The notes under the pieces were generated by a model. The model was given only the letters and a program-made list of their open reading frames with translations, had not been told where the DNA came from and ran no database searches. Both the position numbers and the translations under genes were made by a program. A DNA stretch of 64,000 nucleotides from Verticillium longisporum. Taxonomy: Eukaryota > Ascomycota > Sordariomycetes > Glomerellales > Plectosphaerellaceae. Each line of letters starts with the position of its first letter. The first letter of the stretch is position 1. The stretch spans positions 3,162,001 through 3,226,000 of the forward strand of contig JAETXT010000009.1 of assembly GCA_019188255.1 (NCBI GenBank), in the 5' to 3' direction. This document shows, piece by piece, positions 33,656 to 44,893 of this stretch.

Positions 33656-36004
33656 CGGGCGCGCGGGTGTTTATAGTCTTTTTTCGTACATAAATCTGAC
33701 GAACAGCTACGTGGTGCAGTTGAAAACTCCATCAATGAGTTCAGGTGGCTCGTCATACTTGTCAGCATAATCCGACAATCTGGGCCCTGCCAGTCCAAGG
33801 GATAAGTCATCATGGCCGGCGTAGATATCATAGCAAGCCCGGAAAGCAATAATTGACCAGACACCTGGTTGCCGGCTGTAATCTCTCTACCTTGACGTCC
33901 TTTGAGGCCATGAGACCATAGAGTACGTGGGAGTCTTGCAAAGCAGCCCTGGGACTGAGCCATATTGAGCGGAAGCGGCGCTGCATTGACCTAGCCTCCA
34001 GGCAACACTGGCACCGAAAAAGCTTGCTTCAACCTCTATTCCTGTCATTGGCACTTTTAGGGTTGAACCGACCCATGCGACTGCCGAGACAGTCAGGCAC
34101 GTTGAGTGGCCCAGGCGTTGGAATGCAGGAGCCACGAGCGAGGGAGGGGCATCAGAGGCCCAGGTACCATGCAATGCGTTAGCAGGAGGGGCAGGAAACA
34201 TCGTACCCAGAGTGCTCCTACTACATAAATGTACTTTCCGTCTAGTCTCGCTCAGTAGTGGTGGGAAAGTGACATGGCAGGAGCAACTGAGTGGGGCGGG
34301 TAGGTACTGTTCCATTTCGCCCGCTCTGCCGAGTTGTACCTGCCGTCTCTGTACCCTGCAACCATCACCTGGCTGTACCGGAACATTTCGTGCTCTTTTT
34401 CGCAATGAACGAGAGGAAGCACGAAGCGCAAAGAACCGGCCCCAGGAAACGATTTGGTTTGTACCTTCTGACTCTAATTGCTAATCACATTTTGAGGATC
34501 AAGAGGGAGTGCAGTCGTAGATCGTCCCCGGGTTCCAGTAAGCCCCTCGTCAATGGACCCTTCGCCTCGGCAAGAGCCACCCGTGCGTGTGGACGGCAGC
34601 ATGTCTGGCAGACGCCTCCGGTGGGCAGCTTCGAGACAAAGTGGGTAGGTAGTCGGCAAGCTGCCGGGGGGCGGCTGCCACTAGGCTGGTATGGCGGATG
34701 GACAGGGAAGGCACAGTGGTCAACCCACCATCCATGCCGCTGCCCTCTGTATCAATAATCACTGTTGCGGGTGGGGGGGGGCCGGAGTGCCATGCGGGCA
34801 GCTGCCACAGCGCGCACAATGACAGTAGTAACGGTGGGCAGGCTTTTTACTAAGACGCCAATAGCACTGCGGTGCTCTGCTTCCCCCACTGTCTTCACCT
34901 TCTTCATCCCACCATCGCCGCGCACACCTCCCGATCTTCTACCTTCTCAGCTCACCTCACACCTTCTCACCCTGACCCGGTCCATCTCCACCACCACCTC
35001 TCTTCCGCCGACTCCCCCGGTCTCCCTCCGTCACCCATCTCTCGGCGCCGACACCATCTGACACGCCTCTCACCTCTTCTGTTCGCCTCCTCCTTGTCTC
35101 AACAATCACTTGTGAGTAATATCCCATACGTTCAAAAGCCGATCCCATCTCCAAGCATCCAGATAGCCTTACCCTTTGTCCACGATCATCCCCTGGCCTT
35201 TTGTCTACCGACACCGACAAGTGCCCGCTGTCACGGCAGCCTCGGACACCTCCCTTCTTACCCATCTATTTCCCAACGGCCGCAACGGTGGGCGATGGTA
35301 CCCCCCCTTCTCTCCCTCTCGTCTTGCAGCAACAAGCCAAGCTGCCCGCGCTTCCTGACCCCTACCTTACATCTGCCTTCGCAACACGCATCATTCCTCC
35401 CGATCCCAGCTAGAGGATCCCCCAACCCCGCCATTTCAAGTCGCCTACCTTACCTCCCCTTGTCTCGTCTTCCCGCGCCTTGCCTTACCTCACCACCACA
35501 ATTTCGATGAGGGACTGACAAAAAAACACAGCGCCTCGCAAAATCCACCCCCGCCTCCAACGCCTCCCTTCCACCAGGACGCTCGCGACAAGCCCAAGCA
35601 ACCAGACAAAGCTTGGAACCTCGAAATTGTACGTGCAGACCCCTCTTTCACGCTTCAGATTCCTCCCTTTGATCCCTTTGGACAAATTTCCCAGCTCCTG
35701 CGGATTCCTCGACTGCAGCAGCACGTCTTCAGCGATCTGCAAGCCCGAATTTCCCCTCCCCCACGTGTCGCGGTCGCATTTTGCGACGGGCGCGTAGTTT
35801 CCACAGCCCCGAGTGATCACTTTGCCTGTTTCGCAAACCCCACTCAACCTCACTGGATCTTTCAACTCACCGCCAGTGCATTTGTGCGAAGACCTGATGC
35901 GCTTTTGACTGACACGCTTCAGCCGAATCGCCAGCCGAGCACCATCTCGACTGCATCTTCGTCCTTTCTCTACACTAAAATACTCCACGACTACCTCCGC
36001 GACC
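33656..36004. other. Intergenic and leader region of the KH gene
   Basis: 2.35 kb with no convincing gene. From about 34880 to 35520 the plus strand is strongly pyrimidine-rich (TCTCC, CCTTCT and CCCC words). A candidate 5' UTR intron runs from GTGAGTAATA at 35112 to ACACAG ending at 35531, with GACTGAC as branch. It would remove most of that tract. The intron is inferred from splice words only. Confidence 0.5.
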
Positions 36005-37253
36005 ATGTCCTCCCAGGATATCCCTTCCAACGGCGTCGACTTCGTTCCCCAGATGGACCAGCTCAAGCTCGACGATGGCGAGCGCCTCGGTCCAGACGGC
36101 GAGCCTGCACCTAAGACCGAGGAGGAGTACGCCCAGGCGCAGCTTACTCTTCGCGCCATCGTTTCCTCTAAGGAGGCCGGTGTCATCATCGGCAAAGGAG
36201 GAAAGAACGTGGCTGACCTGAGGGACGAGACCGGCGTCAAGGCCGGCGTCAGCAAGGTTGTTCAGGGCGTCCACGACCGTGTTCTGACCATTACTGGCGG
36301 CTGCGAAGCCATCTCGCGCGCCTACGCGATTGTCGCACAAGCCCTTCTCGAGGGTGCTCCTTCCCTCGGCATGGGTGGCGTTCCCCAGAGCAATGGCACC
36401 CATCGTATGTGACCAAAAAGCAACAAGCGTGCGCTGCATTGCTAACTTATGTCGGCAGCCATCAAGCTCCTCATCTCGCACAACCAGATGGGCACCATCA
36501 TTGGTCGCCAGGGCTTGAAGATCAAGCACATTCAGGACGTCTCGGGTGTACGCATGGTGGCACAGAAGGAGATGCTCCCTCAGTCTACTGAGAGGATCGT
36601 CGAGGTGCAGGGCACCCCCGATGGCATCAGAGCTGCCATCTGGGAGATCTCCAAATGCCTCGTCGATGATTGGCAGCGTGGAACCGGCACCGTCCTGTAC
36701 AACCCTGTCGTTCGTACCCAGCCTGGTAGCACCCCGCTGTTGGCGGCACAAGCCCCAGCTACCCCTCTACCGGCGGCGGCCGGAGCCAAGAATACAGCAG
36801 CCCTCGTGTCCTGCGCACCGGCAATGGCGCCGATTTCAGCAGCAACGGTGGTGGCCAGCGCCCCTACAGCCGTCGTTCCGACTCAGACGCTGCCTCCCGT
36901 GGACCTCCCACTCACGATGAGAACGGCGAGGAACTGCAGACTCAGAACATCAGCATCCCCGCTGACATGGTTGGCTGCATCATCGGCCGCGCCGGCAGCA
37001 AGATTAGCGAGATTCGCAAGACGTCTGGGGCTCGCATCTCCATTGCCAAGGTAAGTTACATTGCTTGATTCAGCTCGATGCCCCCCTTTCACTCATAACT
37101 TAACACACAACGCAGGCCCCCCATGACGAGACTGGTGAGCGCATGTTCACCATTATGGGCACCAGCAAGGCCAATGAGTCGGCTCTCTTCCTCCTCTACG
37201 AGAACCTCGAGGCTGAGAAGATGCGCCGTAGCCAGGCTCAGACCTCTGAGTAA
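36005..37253 (+). CDS. Triple KH-domain RNA-binding protein (PCBP/Rnc1-like)
   Basis: Poly(C)-binding-type protein, related to fission yeast Rnc1 and budding yeast Pbp2/Hek2, probably acting in mRNA stability or localisation. Three exons (36005-36404, 36459-37050, 37116-37253), with a CTAAC branch in intron 1, give 376 residues. Each KH domain carries its GxxG loop: GKGG at 63-66, GRQG at 149-152, GRAG at 310-313. A Gly/Ser/Arg-rich linker (about 240-280, PYSRRSDSDAASRG) separates KH2 and KH3. One base is missing in CCCC at 36732-36735. Without it the frame after QPGSTP reads Ala/Pro-rich nonsense and KH3 is lost; with it the three exons total 1,131 nt and KH3 is intact. The start is the only ATG that gives a full KH1, about 40 residues in. 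Confidence 0.9.
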
Positions 37254-38498
37254 GCTTCTGCCATATGTATCTTACTCGATTCTGCGTTTTGCGATTCCCT
37301 GGGCTTCTTTTTCGTCGGATACTGCAAACCTCCGGTAGGGCGATATCCAGATCTGACTTGCCGCGAGGCTGCCCTATATGCTTGATAGGGAGTGCGGAAA
37401 TCATACGACGTCATGACTTCTCCCTGAACTCATCTCCCACGGACCTCTTGACTCTTTCAAACACGAAACCGTATTCCTGGCCACACTCTCTCGTCCCTGC
37501 TCCCGAGGCTCGCTTTCCCAGCACCGGCCCTAGCTTCCCCGATCGAATCGAGCCTCGGCCTCCGCCTTCCGTAATCCACCGTCCGTTTCTTTTCATGGCT
37601 GCCCTGGTCACAGCTGCAACAAGCCCTCAACCTGACTCAACAACCGACCCTCGCAGGTGCACCGAAGACCGCCATTCCGCAGGCTATCGCTATTCGCTGC
37701 CCGAGGAGCAGTTTGACTTCGCTGGCCTGTGTGGGACGTTCTCTCTCACGACGTGATGAACAAAACACCACCTAACTCGAGATACCTCTCATACACCTTG
37801 GCTTCGGCATCTTTAATCGAACACTACACCCTGCTCCTTCTTTTCCTCTCACTTATCCACCTGCGCGCGCACACATCACAGACTCTCTCTCTACCTCTCT
37901 CTCTCCCTCTCTCTCGCTGTTACTACCTCAGACGGACACCCTGGACGTCTGTCTTTTTACCCCCATGTGCCAACATACCCAGAAAACCGGCCTCTCGCCT
38001 GATCAAGCTCATCAGAATATTGATGCACCCTGGCTCTACCTTGTCGAGGCATGCTCGGATTTCCTCGACAAATGGTGAGATGGGATTTATTTAGCAGACA
38101 ACGAGGAAGTACAAAACTTTGAGCACCCGTCGTAGCACAACGTGAATCAAGTAGAGTGCGTGTCGATTTGCGAAATGCCTGCCTGTGGAGACGTGATAAG
38201 CCGAAAAGCCTTATCCGTAGATGCGGATCGAGGACCCTGAAGGCGCCAAGCATTTGACCCACATTAATATTCTGGGGATGGAGCTTCCGTTCCTGGACCA
38301 GGGATGAAGCCAACTGTCATCTCATGCGGTCCCCGCGATTCAACAATACTATAGAGCGTCGGCCCTTCGATTTTGTCACTGATTGTTACCTTTCTCTCTT
38401 CCATTTTCAGCCGAGACCGACTTCTCTGCATACCTTTCAATCCCCTTGGTTCATCATCCTTGTTGATTGCAAAGGACCAAAGAGCGCAAACACCTGTA
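37254..38498. other. Intergenic, 1.25 kb
   Basis: Between the KH gene and HUT1, both on the plus strand. It should hold the KH 3' UTR and the HUT1 promoter. A CT microsatellite lies at 37881-37918. Nothing else is supportable. Confidence 0.55.
37881..37918 (+). repeat. CT-rich microsatellite
   Basis: Imperfect (CT)n with CTACCT and CTCCCT interruptions, in the KH-HUT1 gap. Pyrimidine tracts of this kind are common near fungal transcription starts, so it may belong to the HUT1 promoter. Confidence 0.8.
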
Positions 38499-39835
38499 AT
38501 GGCGCGCACGAAGCAAGCCACGCCTCTCCGGCGCGAGACGTCTTCGGAGTACTTTAGCAAGAACGATGCTCTCAAGCGCACCGTCAGTGGCGAGTCGCCG
38601 AAGCCCTCGAATAGCGTGACGACTAAGGAAGTGTCCCCAGCCGTTGCGTCGCCGCCGCCAAAACAGGAGCCTGCTGCCGCATTCCAGGTCCTCGTCGCGA
38701 CTGGCGGCATCTACATGTCCTTGTATGTTTTGTCTTCTTGGCTCCATGACCATGTTCGCGAAGGGTTGATTGCTAACATGTGTCCCAAAGCCTGACATGG
38801 GCTTACCTCCAGGAAAAGCTCACGACAACCCCGTATGGACCGACCGACGCGCCCGAAGTCTTCCGCTACCCCGTATTCCTGAATACAATCCAATCGCTCT
38901 TTGCTGCCGCGACAGGCTTTCTATACCTCTACTGGAGCACCGCGCGAGCGTCCCGCGCCGCAGGTACTCCTCTCGTCCTCCCAGCGATCTTTCCGAGCCG
39001 ACAAATCGCTCTTCCTCTCCTCCTTGTCGCCATCACGTCGTCTCTCGCCTCGCCCTTTGGCTACGCGTCGCTCTCCCACATCGACTACATCACCTTCCTT
39101 CTCGCCAAGTCCTGCAAGCTTCTCCCTGTCATGCTTCTTCAGACGACCCTCTTCGGCCGCCGCTACCCGTTGTACAAGTACCTCGTCGTGGCAGGCGTCA
39201 CAGCGGGCGTCGCCGTCTTCACGCTGCACACGGGCTCGGGCAAGAAGAAGAAGCAGAGCGCCGCCAACCCGGACGCCAACACGGCCTGGGGCCTGCTGCT
39301 GCTGAGCGTCAACCTCATCTTCGACGGCCTCACCAACACGACGCAGGACCACATCTTCAGCACGTACCGCGCCTACTCGGGCCCGCAGATGATGTGCGCC
39401 AACAACCTCCTCTCGAGCGCCCTGACGGCCGGCTACCTCGTGCTGAGCCCCTGGCTCGTCCGCACCGGCCTCGGCGCCTGGCTCGGCATGGACGCCGCCG
39501 CCGGCGGCGGCGAGCTCGCGGCCGCCCTCGACTTCATGGCCCGCTACCCGGCCGTCTGGGTCGACGTCCTCGGCTTCGCCGCCTGCGGCGCCGTCGGCCA
39601 GGTCTTCATCTTCTACACCCTGTCCACCTTCTCGTCCGTCCTGCTCGTCACCGTCACCGTCGCCCGCAAAATGGTCACCATGGCCCTGTCCGTCTTTGCC
39701 TTTGGCCACCGCCTCACCGGCATGCAGTGGCTCGGCGTCGGGCTCGTCTTTGGCGCCATTGGCGCCGAGGCGCGCATCGCCACGGTCGAGAAGCAGAAGA
39801 AGAAGGCGGCGGCGGCGGCCACGAAGGCGCAGTGA
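38499..39835 (+). CDS. HUT1: UDP-galactose/UDP-glucose transporter homologue Hut1
   Basis: Nucleotide-sugar transporter of the SLC35B1 family in the ER membrane. Two exons (38499-38722, 38791-39835) with a 68-nt intron (branch TGCTAAC, phase 2) give 422 residues. After a 65-residue hydrophilic leader, about ten hydrophobic segments follow, beginning LVATGGIYMSFLTWAYLQEK. Conserved pieces are LAKSCKLLPVML, YPLYKYLVV, FDGLTNTTQDHIF and FFSSVL-like STFSSVLLVTVTVARK, then a lysine-rich KKKKAAAAATK tail compatible with ER retention of membrane proteins. The splice rebuilds the Hut1 motif F-x-x-W-x-x-x-Q-E. The start gives MARTKQATPLRR. The gene is very GC-rich, so long spurious frames overlap it on both strands. 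Confidence 0.93.
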
Positions 39836-40740
39836 GCTGAGAAAAAGGGGGGTTCGTACAGAGTAGAGAGCATGCGTTGGTCTGCGTGGCATGAGCAGAC
39901 CGCGTAAACTAGCCGTCGGGTGACAGCTGCATAGGCTGGCCGTGGAGGTGTAGACGGGGATCGCGTCAAATTGAGCATGGTTACGGCGTAAGGAGTTTCG
40001 ATATAGCCGTGGTAGCCAAAACCCGAGACGGAATGGCGGCCTTTGAGGGTGCATAGAATATGTTGGAAGAGGGGGCAAGGGCGGAATCAATCAATATAAC
40101 AGTTTTGGACCTCAGAAACATCACTCAAGAGCAATTAAAAGTTTAAACGAATGTAGTTTGCACACTTGAGGCGTGTTCTCATTTCTCAGGTATCTCCATC
40201 CCTACCATGCCGTCCTCCTGCTCGACCGGATGTATACCCCGCAGGCAAAATAGCCTCTACTATCCTAACCGTCTCTACTGCTGCCTTCGGCATCGTCCCC
40301 TTCGTGATCCGAACCCCAGCCGGCGGGCAAAGCCGATGCGGCCATATGCTTTACTCTTTTCCCAAGGTCAACACGAACGCTGGCATCCACGGTACTGTGG
40401 GCTGTGCGATCGGGACTTCAAATACTCCTCTAAACGCCCTCCTATTACAAAACAAAGAAAAGGGGGAAACAACGCAAGCCTCCTTTTGCTCCGGCTTCGA
40501 ATCATGCTTCGCAACCGGCAATTGTAAATTACGCATTGGTGTGTGAGTCTTGTTTGTCTCGTGTCGCAATGAGCTAACATAAACCCCATATTCGCCGCCC
40601 GCTGTGCTGCAGAAACCTGCACGAACAAAGGAATGAGAAAGTCAATGAGCGATGGGCGCCATAATATGCCTCTTCGGAGTAGTTGCGAGTCCATAGAAGA
40701 TCAACTTCGGTGTCCTCTTTCAGCTCAACATCTTCATATC
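39836..40740. other. Convergent 3' gap HUT1/phosphatase
   Basis: 905 bp between the stop codons of HUT1 (+) and the phosphatase gene (-). No coding frame with domain support. Probably two 3' UTRs plus spacer. Confidence 0.55.
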
Positions 40741-43151
40741 TCAAAGGATTTCGTCGATGGACCGAACGATGGGTGTTTCGCCCTTCGTCGGCGGGCTCCT
40801 AGGGTCGGCAACTTGCGGCGGGCGAGCGAACGGAAAGTGAGGGTCACGCGGGAACATGGTTTCCCGCGGCGAGAAGAGACCGTCGCATGGTGTTGGTGGC
40901 ACCTCGACAAATTGCATGCCCGCAATATTGTGGCATGGCTCATGCAGCGGGTTGTTGGTCATCGTCTCAGCCCGAGGCGACATGAGGGCATCGTCCTCTG
41001 GAAAAGCGCCGAGTGGTGTTACCTCGTGTTCGATTGGCGCTGGCGGGCCCATTGGCCTAAGCTCGGGCGAGGAGCCTAGATTGAGACTCGCAAAGGCAAA
41101 CCCAGCCTGCGATCCGAATCGATGGCTACCGAACCCAGGAGAAGGCGGGGGCTTCATCATCATGCTTTGCGGCTTATCGTTCGAGACATCGCGACCAAAG
41201 ATTGTAGGCTGGTTGATTGATGGCAGTAAGCGATCGAAATCGAAGTGGGCAGGCTTGCCAAAGTCCTGTTTCTCTGCTGCTGGTGAGCAGCAAAAGCTTG
41301 CGGGGGCCGAGTATGCCTTGATAGGGTTCGGCCGGTTGTTGCTGGGGTTCGAGAATCTGCGCGCCCTCCTTGGGCTGCCATTACCAGCGACGCCGCCCAT
41401 TGAGTTCTTCTCCTGCTCGTTGGGAAGAGGAGCGGTCCTGGGAGCGGTCCGTGCCTCCTTTGCTGGACTCTCGATGGCGTCGGCGGAGAGGGTCAGTCGA
41501 TGCTTGGTTGGGCTCTTGCCGGAGCGAGGACGGAATGCGGAACCAGGCACAGGCTTTCTCGCAGACACCTCCTTCTGGAAATCTTGCAGGCAGTACATTA
41601 GCTTCATGTTGGGACTGATCCACTTGCTCTTCGCCTGAGCGGCATAGTAAGCATCGTTGACACTGAGCTCGGGCTTCTTGTACAGTCCGTAGGCGATGAT
41701 GAGACTGGCGGAACGACTCGCGCCCTGCTGACAGTGAATCAGGACCTTCTTGCCCTCCCTCGTCCTCGACTCGATCGTCTCGCAAAGCTGCATGAGGTCT
41801 TTTGCGATGTCCGTATTGTGGTCCCAGAGCATGTGTATGTACTCAGGCTGCTTCTGGGGAAATCCGGCGGCCCGCGGCGTCGTTGGAGTATCCATGGGGC
41901 GATCGTCTGAAGGTTGGAACTCAAATGCTGTCGCAAAACTGGCGCTGGTCACCGCGGTATCGGGAATGGGGCTGTCGTCGGCAGCCTCCATGGGCCTGTC
42001 GGTCATCTCGTGGTCCGCTTTGTGTGCAGCGCTGAATGGATTGATGACTTCACGTGCAACATTGATGACCGTGTCGAACTTCGCTGCCTCATCCGCAGAT
42101 GGCTCGAGATACAGGAAGACATTGTCGTCATAGATAGCGATGGGGCCGTCAGGGTACCCGGGTGTCTTTTGGTCTTCGTTTTGTTCGATCTCATGGAAGG
42201 GCTCGGCATCCATGGCGGCTCGGTTGGCCATTTGAGTTCGAATTGGCGATTCCTCCTCAGTGATGGGTGCCTCAAAGGTCGCGCCAACGCCCGTCCTCGT
42301 TGGCCTCAGAAGCTCGGAAAGCCCTGACTCGTTGCGCTCAAGAACCTTGGGGAAACTCATGCCTCCGATGGGTCCTAATGACGCTGACTTGAGTCCCGTC
42401 AGCATATGGGGTGATGAGGTCGAGTGTTTTAATGCGCGTCGTTGCAAGATGGGTGGCAGAGCGGGCGTGCTAGGGACTTCCAGAGTGGTTCTCGCGATGA
42501 GATCGTTCGAGTTCGTCTTGAGGCTGAGCTGGCTAGGTTTCCTCTTCATTCCGGGTATCGTAGGCTTGATAAAGGACGGCGAGGCAGGTTCGGACGTGAT
42601 GTGGTTCGTCGTGTTGACGACGCCCGTGTTGATGCTGGGTGGCTGAATGGATAGGCCCTTCATGTTTTTGGGGCGACGGGGGCAGGAGATGTCATGGGTC
42701 GGCCTGTGCTCAGAGCACTTAAGCTTTCTGGAATGGTGAGAGTGTTCAGGGGCGGTAGAGCGCCGAAGGATGTTGCGGGGAAGGACGATAAAGGTATGAG
42801 ATTGATGGGCGAATCGGGAGAGGAAGACGGCGAGGGGTCAGACAAGGAAGACGAGTCGGTTATGGACAGAGTCGTCGTCGGCGACGACTCTGCTGATTCG
42901 GAGGCCTGTGTCGATGTGCTGTCGTGGTGCTTGTGGTGGATTGAATCGGAAGGTATTGTGGCGGGACGTAGATGTTGCGAAGGCATGGGGTTTCCGAGCG
43001 ATGGAGCGCACGAAGTCTCCATCTCGATCATCTTGGGGTTGACGACCGTGACCGTGTCACGGTCTGCCATGGTCTCCGCGTCCAGGTCAAAGACGGCCAT
43101 GAAGGGTGGTATCTGATCCTCGTAAAACCGCCTGGCTGCGGCCGAAGGCAT
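40741..43151 (-). CDS. MAP kinase phosphatase, MSG5/CPP1-like
   Basis: Dual-specificity phosphatase of about 803 residues that probably dephosphorylates a MAP kinase, as Msg5 does in the yeast mating and integrity pathways. The catalytic part is near the middle: NVFLYLEPSADEAAKFDTVINVAREV, then PEYIHMLWDHNTDI with general-acid Asp near 444, then KKVLIHCQQGASRSAS with nucleophile Cys near 474. The flanking Ser/Pro-rich arms are probably disordered and carry docking sites. An insert of about 65 residues sits between NVAREV and PEYIH. The N-terminal 163 codons (42660-43151) and the rest (40741-42663) are one base out of frame at CCCC AAAAA, 42665-42673. Adding a base gives 2,412 nt. No splice site fits there. 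The ATG at 43151 opens MPSAAARRFYED. Confidence 0.88.
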
Positions 43152-43889
43152 GATTCACAACTGGCGCGAGCGAATTGAATGCTCTCCGGACAGTCAAGTA
43201 TGTATGTCGAGTCGTTGATGAAATGGGTCGAACGTGTTAAGGAATATTCGCTGGATATGGGTATTAAGGAGTGGCGTGCGAAGAGATGGCTGGTGGGTAG
43301 TGGTGGGCGGACAGCACTGCTGAATCCTGTAGTTTCTTCTAGCTTCGCACCAGTTCGCGTTGTTGTAAAAGGGCAAGGGGTGCCCGTGTGTTCTGGGAGT
43401 GTTTCTCTCTGTTCTGCTCCGTTCTTTGATCGACAACAAGGAATCGACAATCGAGGACGCTGTCAGTAATGATACCAGCACTGAAAGCCGCCGAGGGTGT
43501 GGGGAGCGAGGCGAGGCGAGACGGTCGAATCAATCGCGATCGAGGTCGTGGAAGGCGTACTAAGTTTCTCGTGGGATCGAGGGTCGAAGGAAGAAGGAAG
43601 AAGACAAGCGAGAAGGGATGAACAATGACTCCAACCGAACACAACCCGTCTTGACTGAGAATCTCGTGACGCCGTCACAACAAAGGCATGGCCAGGCTTT
43701 CGGGGTTGAAGTGGAAGAAGGTGTCGGGAGGAGGAGGGAAGGTCGAAGTGGTGGGTGAGGATTCGTGAGAGAGAGGGATGAACGAACAAGAGTGGGAGGG
43801 TGTGTCAGGGACCACAGGCAGGCGGCACGAGCAGCAAGAGGATACGGGAATGGCTGGCTTGCAAGGCAATTGGGGGCACAGCCATCGGC

Positions 43890-43945
43890 GCTGGGTACCT
43901 ACCTAGGGTAGGTACTAAGGAACCTAGGTAGGTACCTACCATACC
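43890..43945. repeat. GGTACCTACCTAGG palindromic cluster
   Basis: Interleaved TACCTACCTAGG and CCTAGGTAGGTACC words form an imperfect inverted repeat that could fold. It is about 740-800 bp upstream of the phosphatase start, within its likely promoter region. Confidence 0.8.
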
Positions 43946-44471
43946 TTGGGTAGTAGCATGGCCGCATGGGCACGTCGGTCGCTCTTGGCCTGTGAGCGTG
44001 CTCTGCCCCGTACCTGTACCGTACGGGTGCGGGCTCGGCCTGCGCTACAGTACGGGTTCTGACAGACCAGCGCTGAACGTGCCGCTGCGCTACTTGGACT
44101 ACGAACAGGGGGGGAGGGGGCGCCCGGGGGGGTTTGAGGCAGCAGACAGTGGACCAGGGGAGAAGGGGGGGGGGAAAAGGGCGAGGCATCAGGGGACAGG
44201 GGGCGCAGGGGCTTCCATCCTCAAGTTGCTAGGCCTACCGTAGGCCCCAAGGGAGCTTAGCGCCGAAGATGGCCACCTGGGCAGTGGGAACTCCAGCACT
44301 TCGATGACCTGAGGCGCTGATTGGCCAGGTCCGCTCGTTAAAGCGGATCCGGTCGAGGTGGATGCCACCCGCCTGCGGCCTGTGACTGGTCAGCAACTGC
44401 AGAACGTGTGAGCCACCCTATTTTTAGCCCTCTCGGTCGTCGAGCAGGAGCGCAGCTGGCGGCAACATCAA

Positions 44472-44497
44472 GCCAATGAGCAGCCTTCGTATAAATT
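44472..44497 (+). promoter_or_regulatory. CCAAT plus TATA-like pair
   Basis: CCAATGAGCAGCC is followed within 20 bp by GTATAAATTTGG on the plus strand, in the gene-poor region. It looks like a core promoter but no gene is visible downstream. It may drive an untranslated RNA or be chance. Confidence 0.3.
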
Positions 44498-44845
44498 TGG
44501 CCAGTCAAGGATGCAGAGTGGATACACTCAGTGGCCCGTCATCCTTCCATCCTCGACGACGAGCTCCCCTCGCTCGCTCGTTCTTGGGATTTTAGCTGGC
44601 GCACTCAATCCGCAATGGAACCTTGGGCCTTGGTCGCGCATATCTAGAACACTTGGCCTTTTGTTACGAATCATTCTACTTAGTGCATGTGTGTGGTGAG
44701 CACCACGAGCACAGTGCATACCCCCCACAAAACAGGCAGACAGCTCGTTAACGCCGTCTCGATGAAAATCCCTTCTTCGCCTTCTCGTGTCTGTACTAGC
44801 CTGCGAGATCCATTCGGGGCGTCCGTCATCGAGAACGACCCATCT

Positions 44846-44893
44846 AGCAGCAGCAGCAGCAGCAGCAGCGGCAGCAGCAGCAGGAGCAGAGCG
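44846..44893. repeat. CAG microsatellite
   Basis: About 15 AGC/CAG triplets with one CGG and one AGG interruption. It is in non-coding sequence as far as I can tell. Similar AGC runs occur in coding sequence at 52435-52482. Confidence 0.9.

Noticed and set aside
35485..36751. Two antisense frames of about 257 codons over the start of the KH gene
   Set aside because: Mirror frames of the KH exons and leader. No domain, while the plus strand carries GxxG KH loops.
38770..39840. 356-codon plus-strand frame overlapping HUT1
   Set aside because: It is the +2 shadow of the GC-rich HUT1 exon. Its translation is Arg/Pro/His-rich without domains, whereas the HUT1 frame has transmembrane segments and conserved motifs.
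38921..40090. 389-codon antisense frame over HUT1
   Set aside because: Antisense shadow of a GC-rich exon, with Glu/Gly/Ala/Val-rich composition and no domain. It also runs past the HUT1 stop without any conserved feature.
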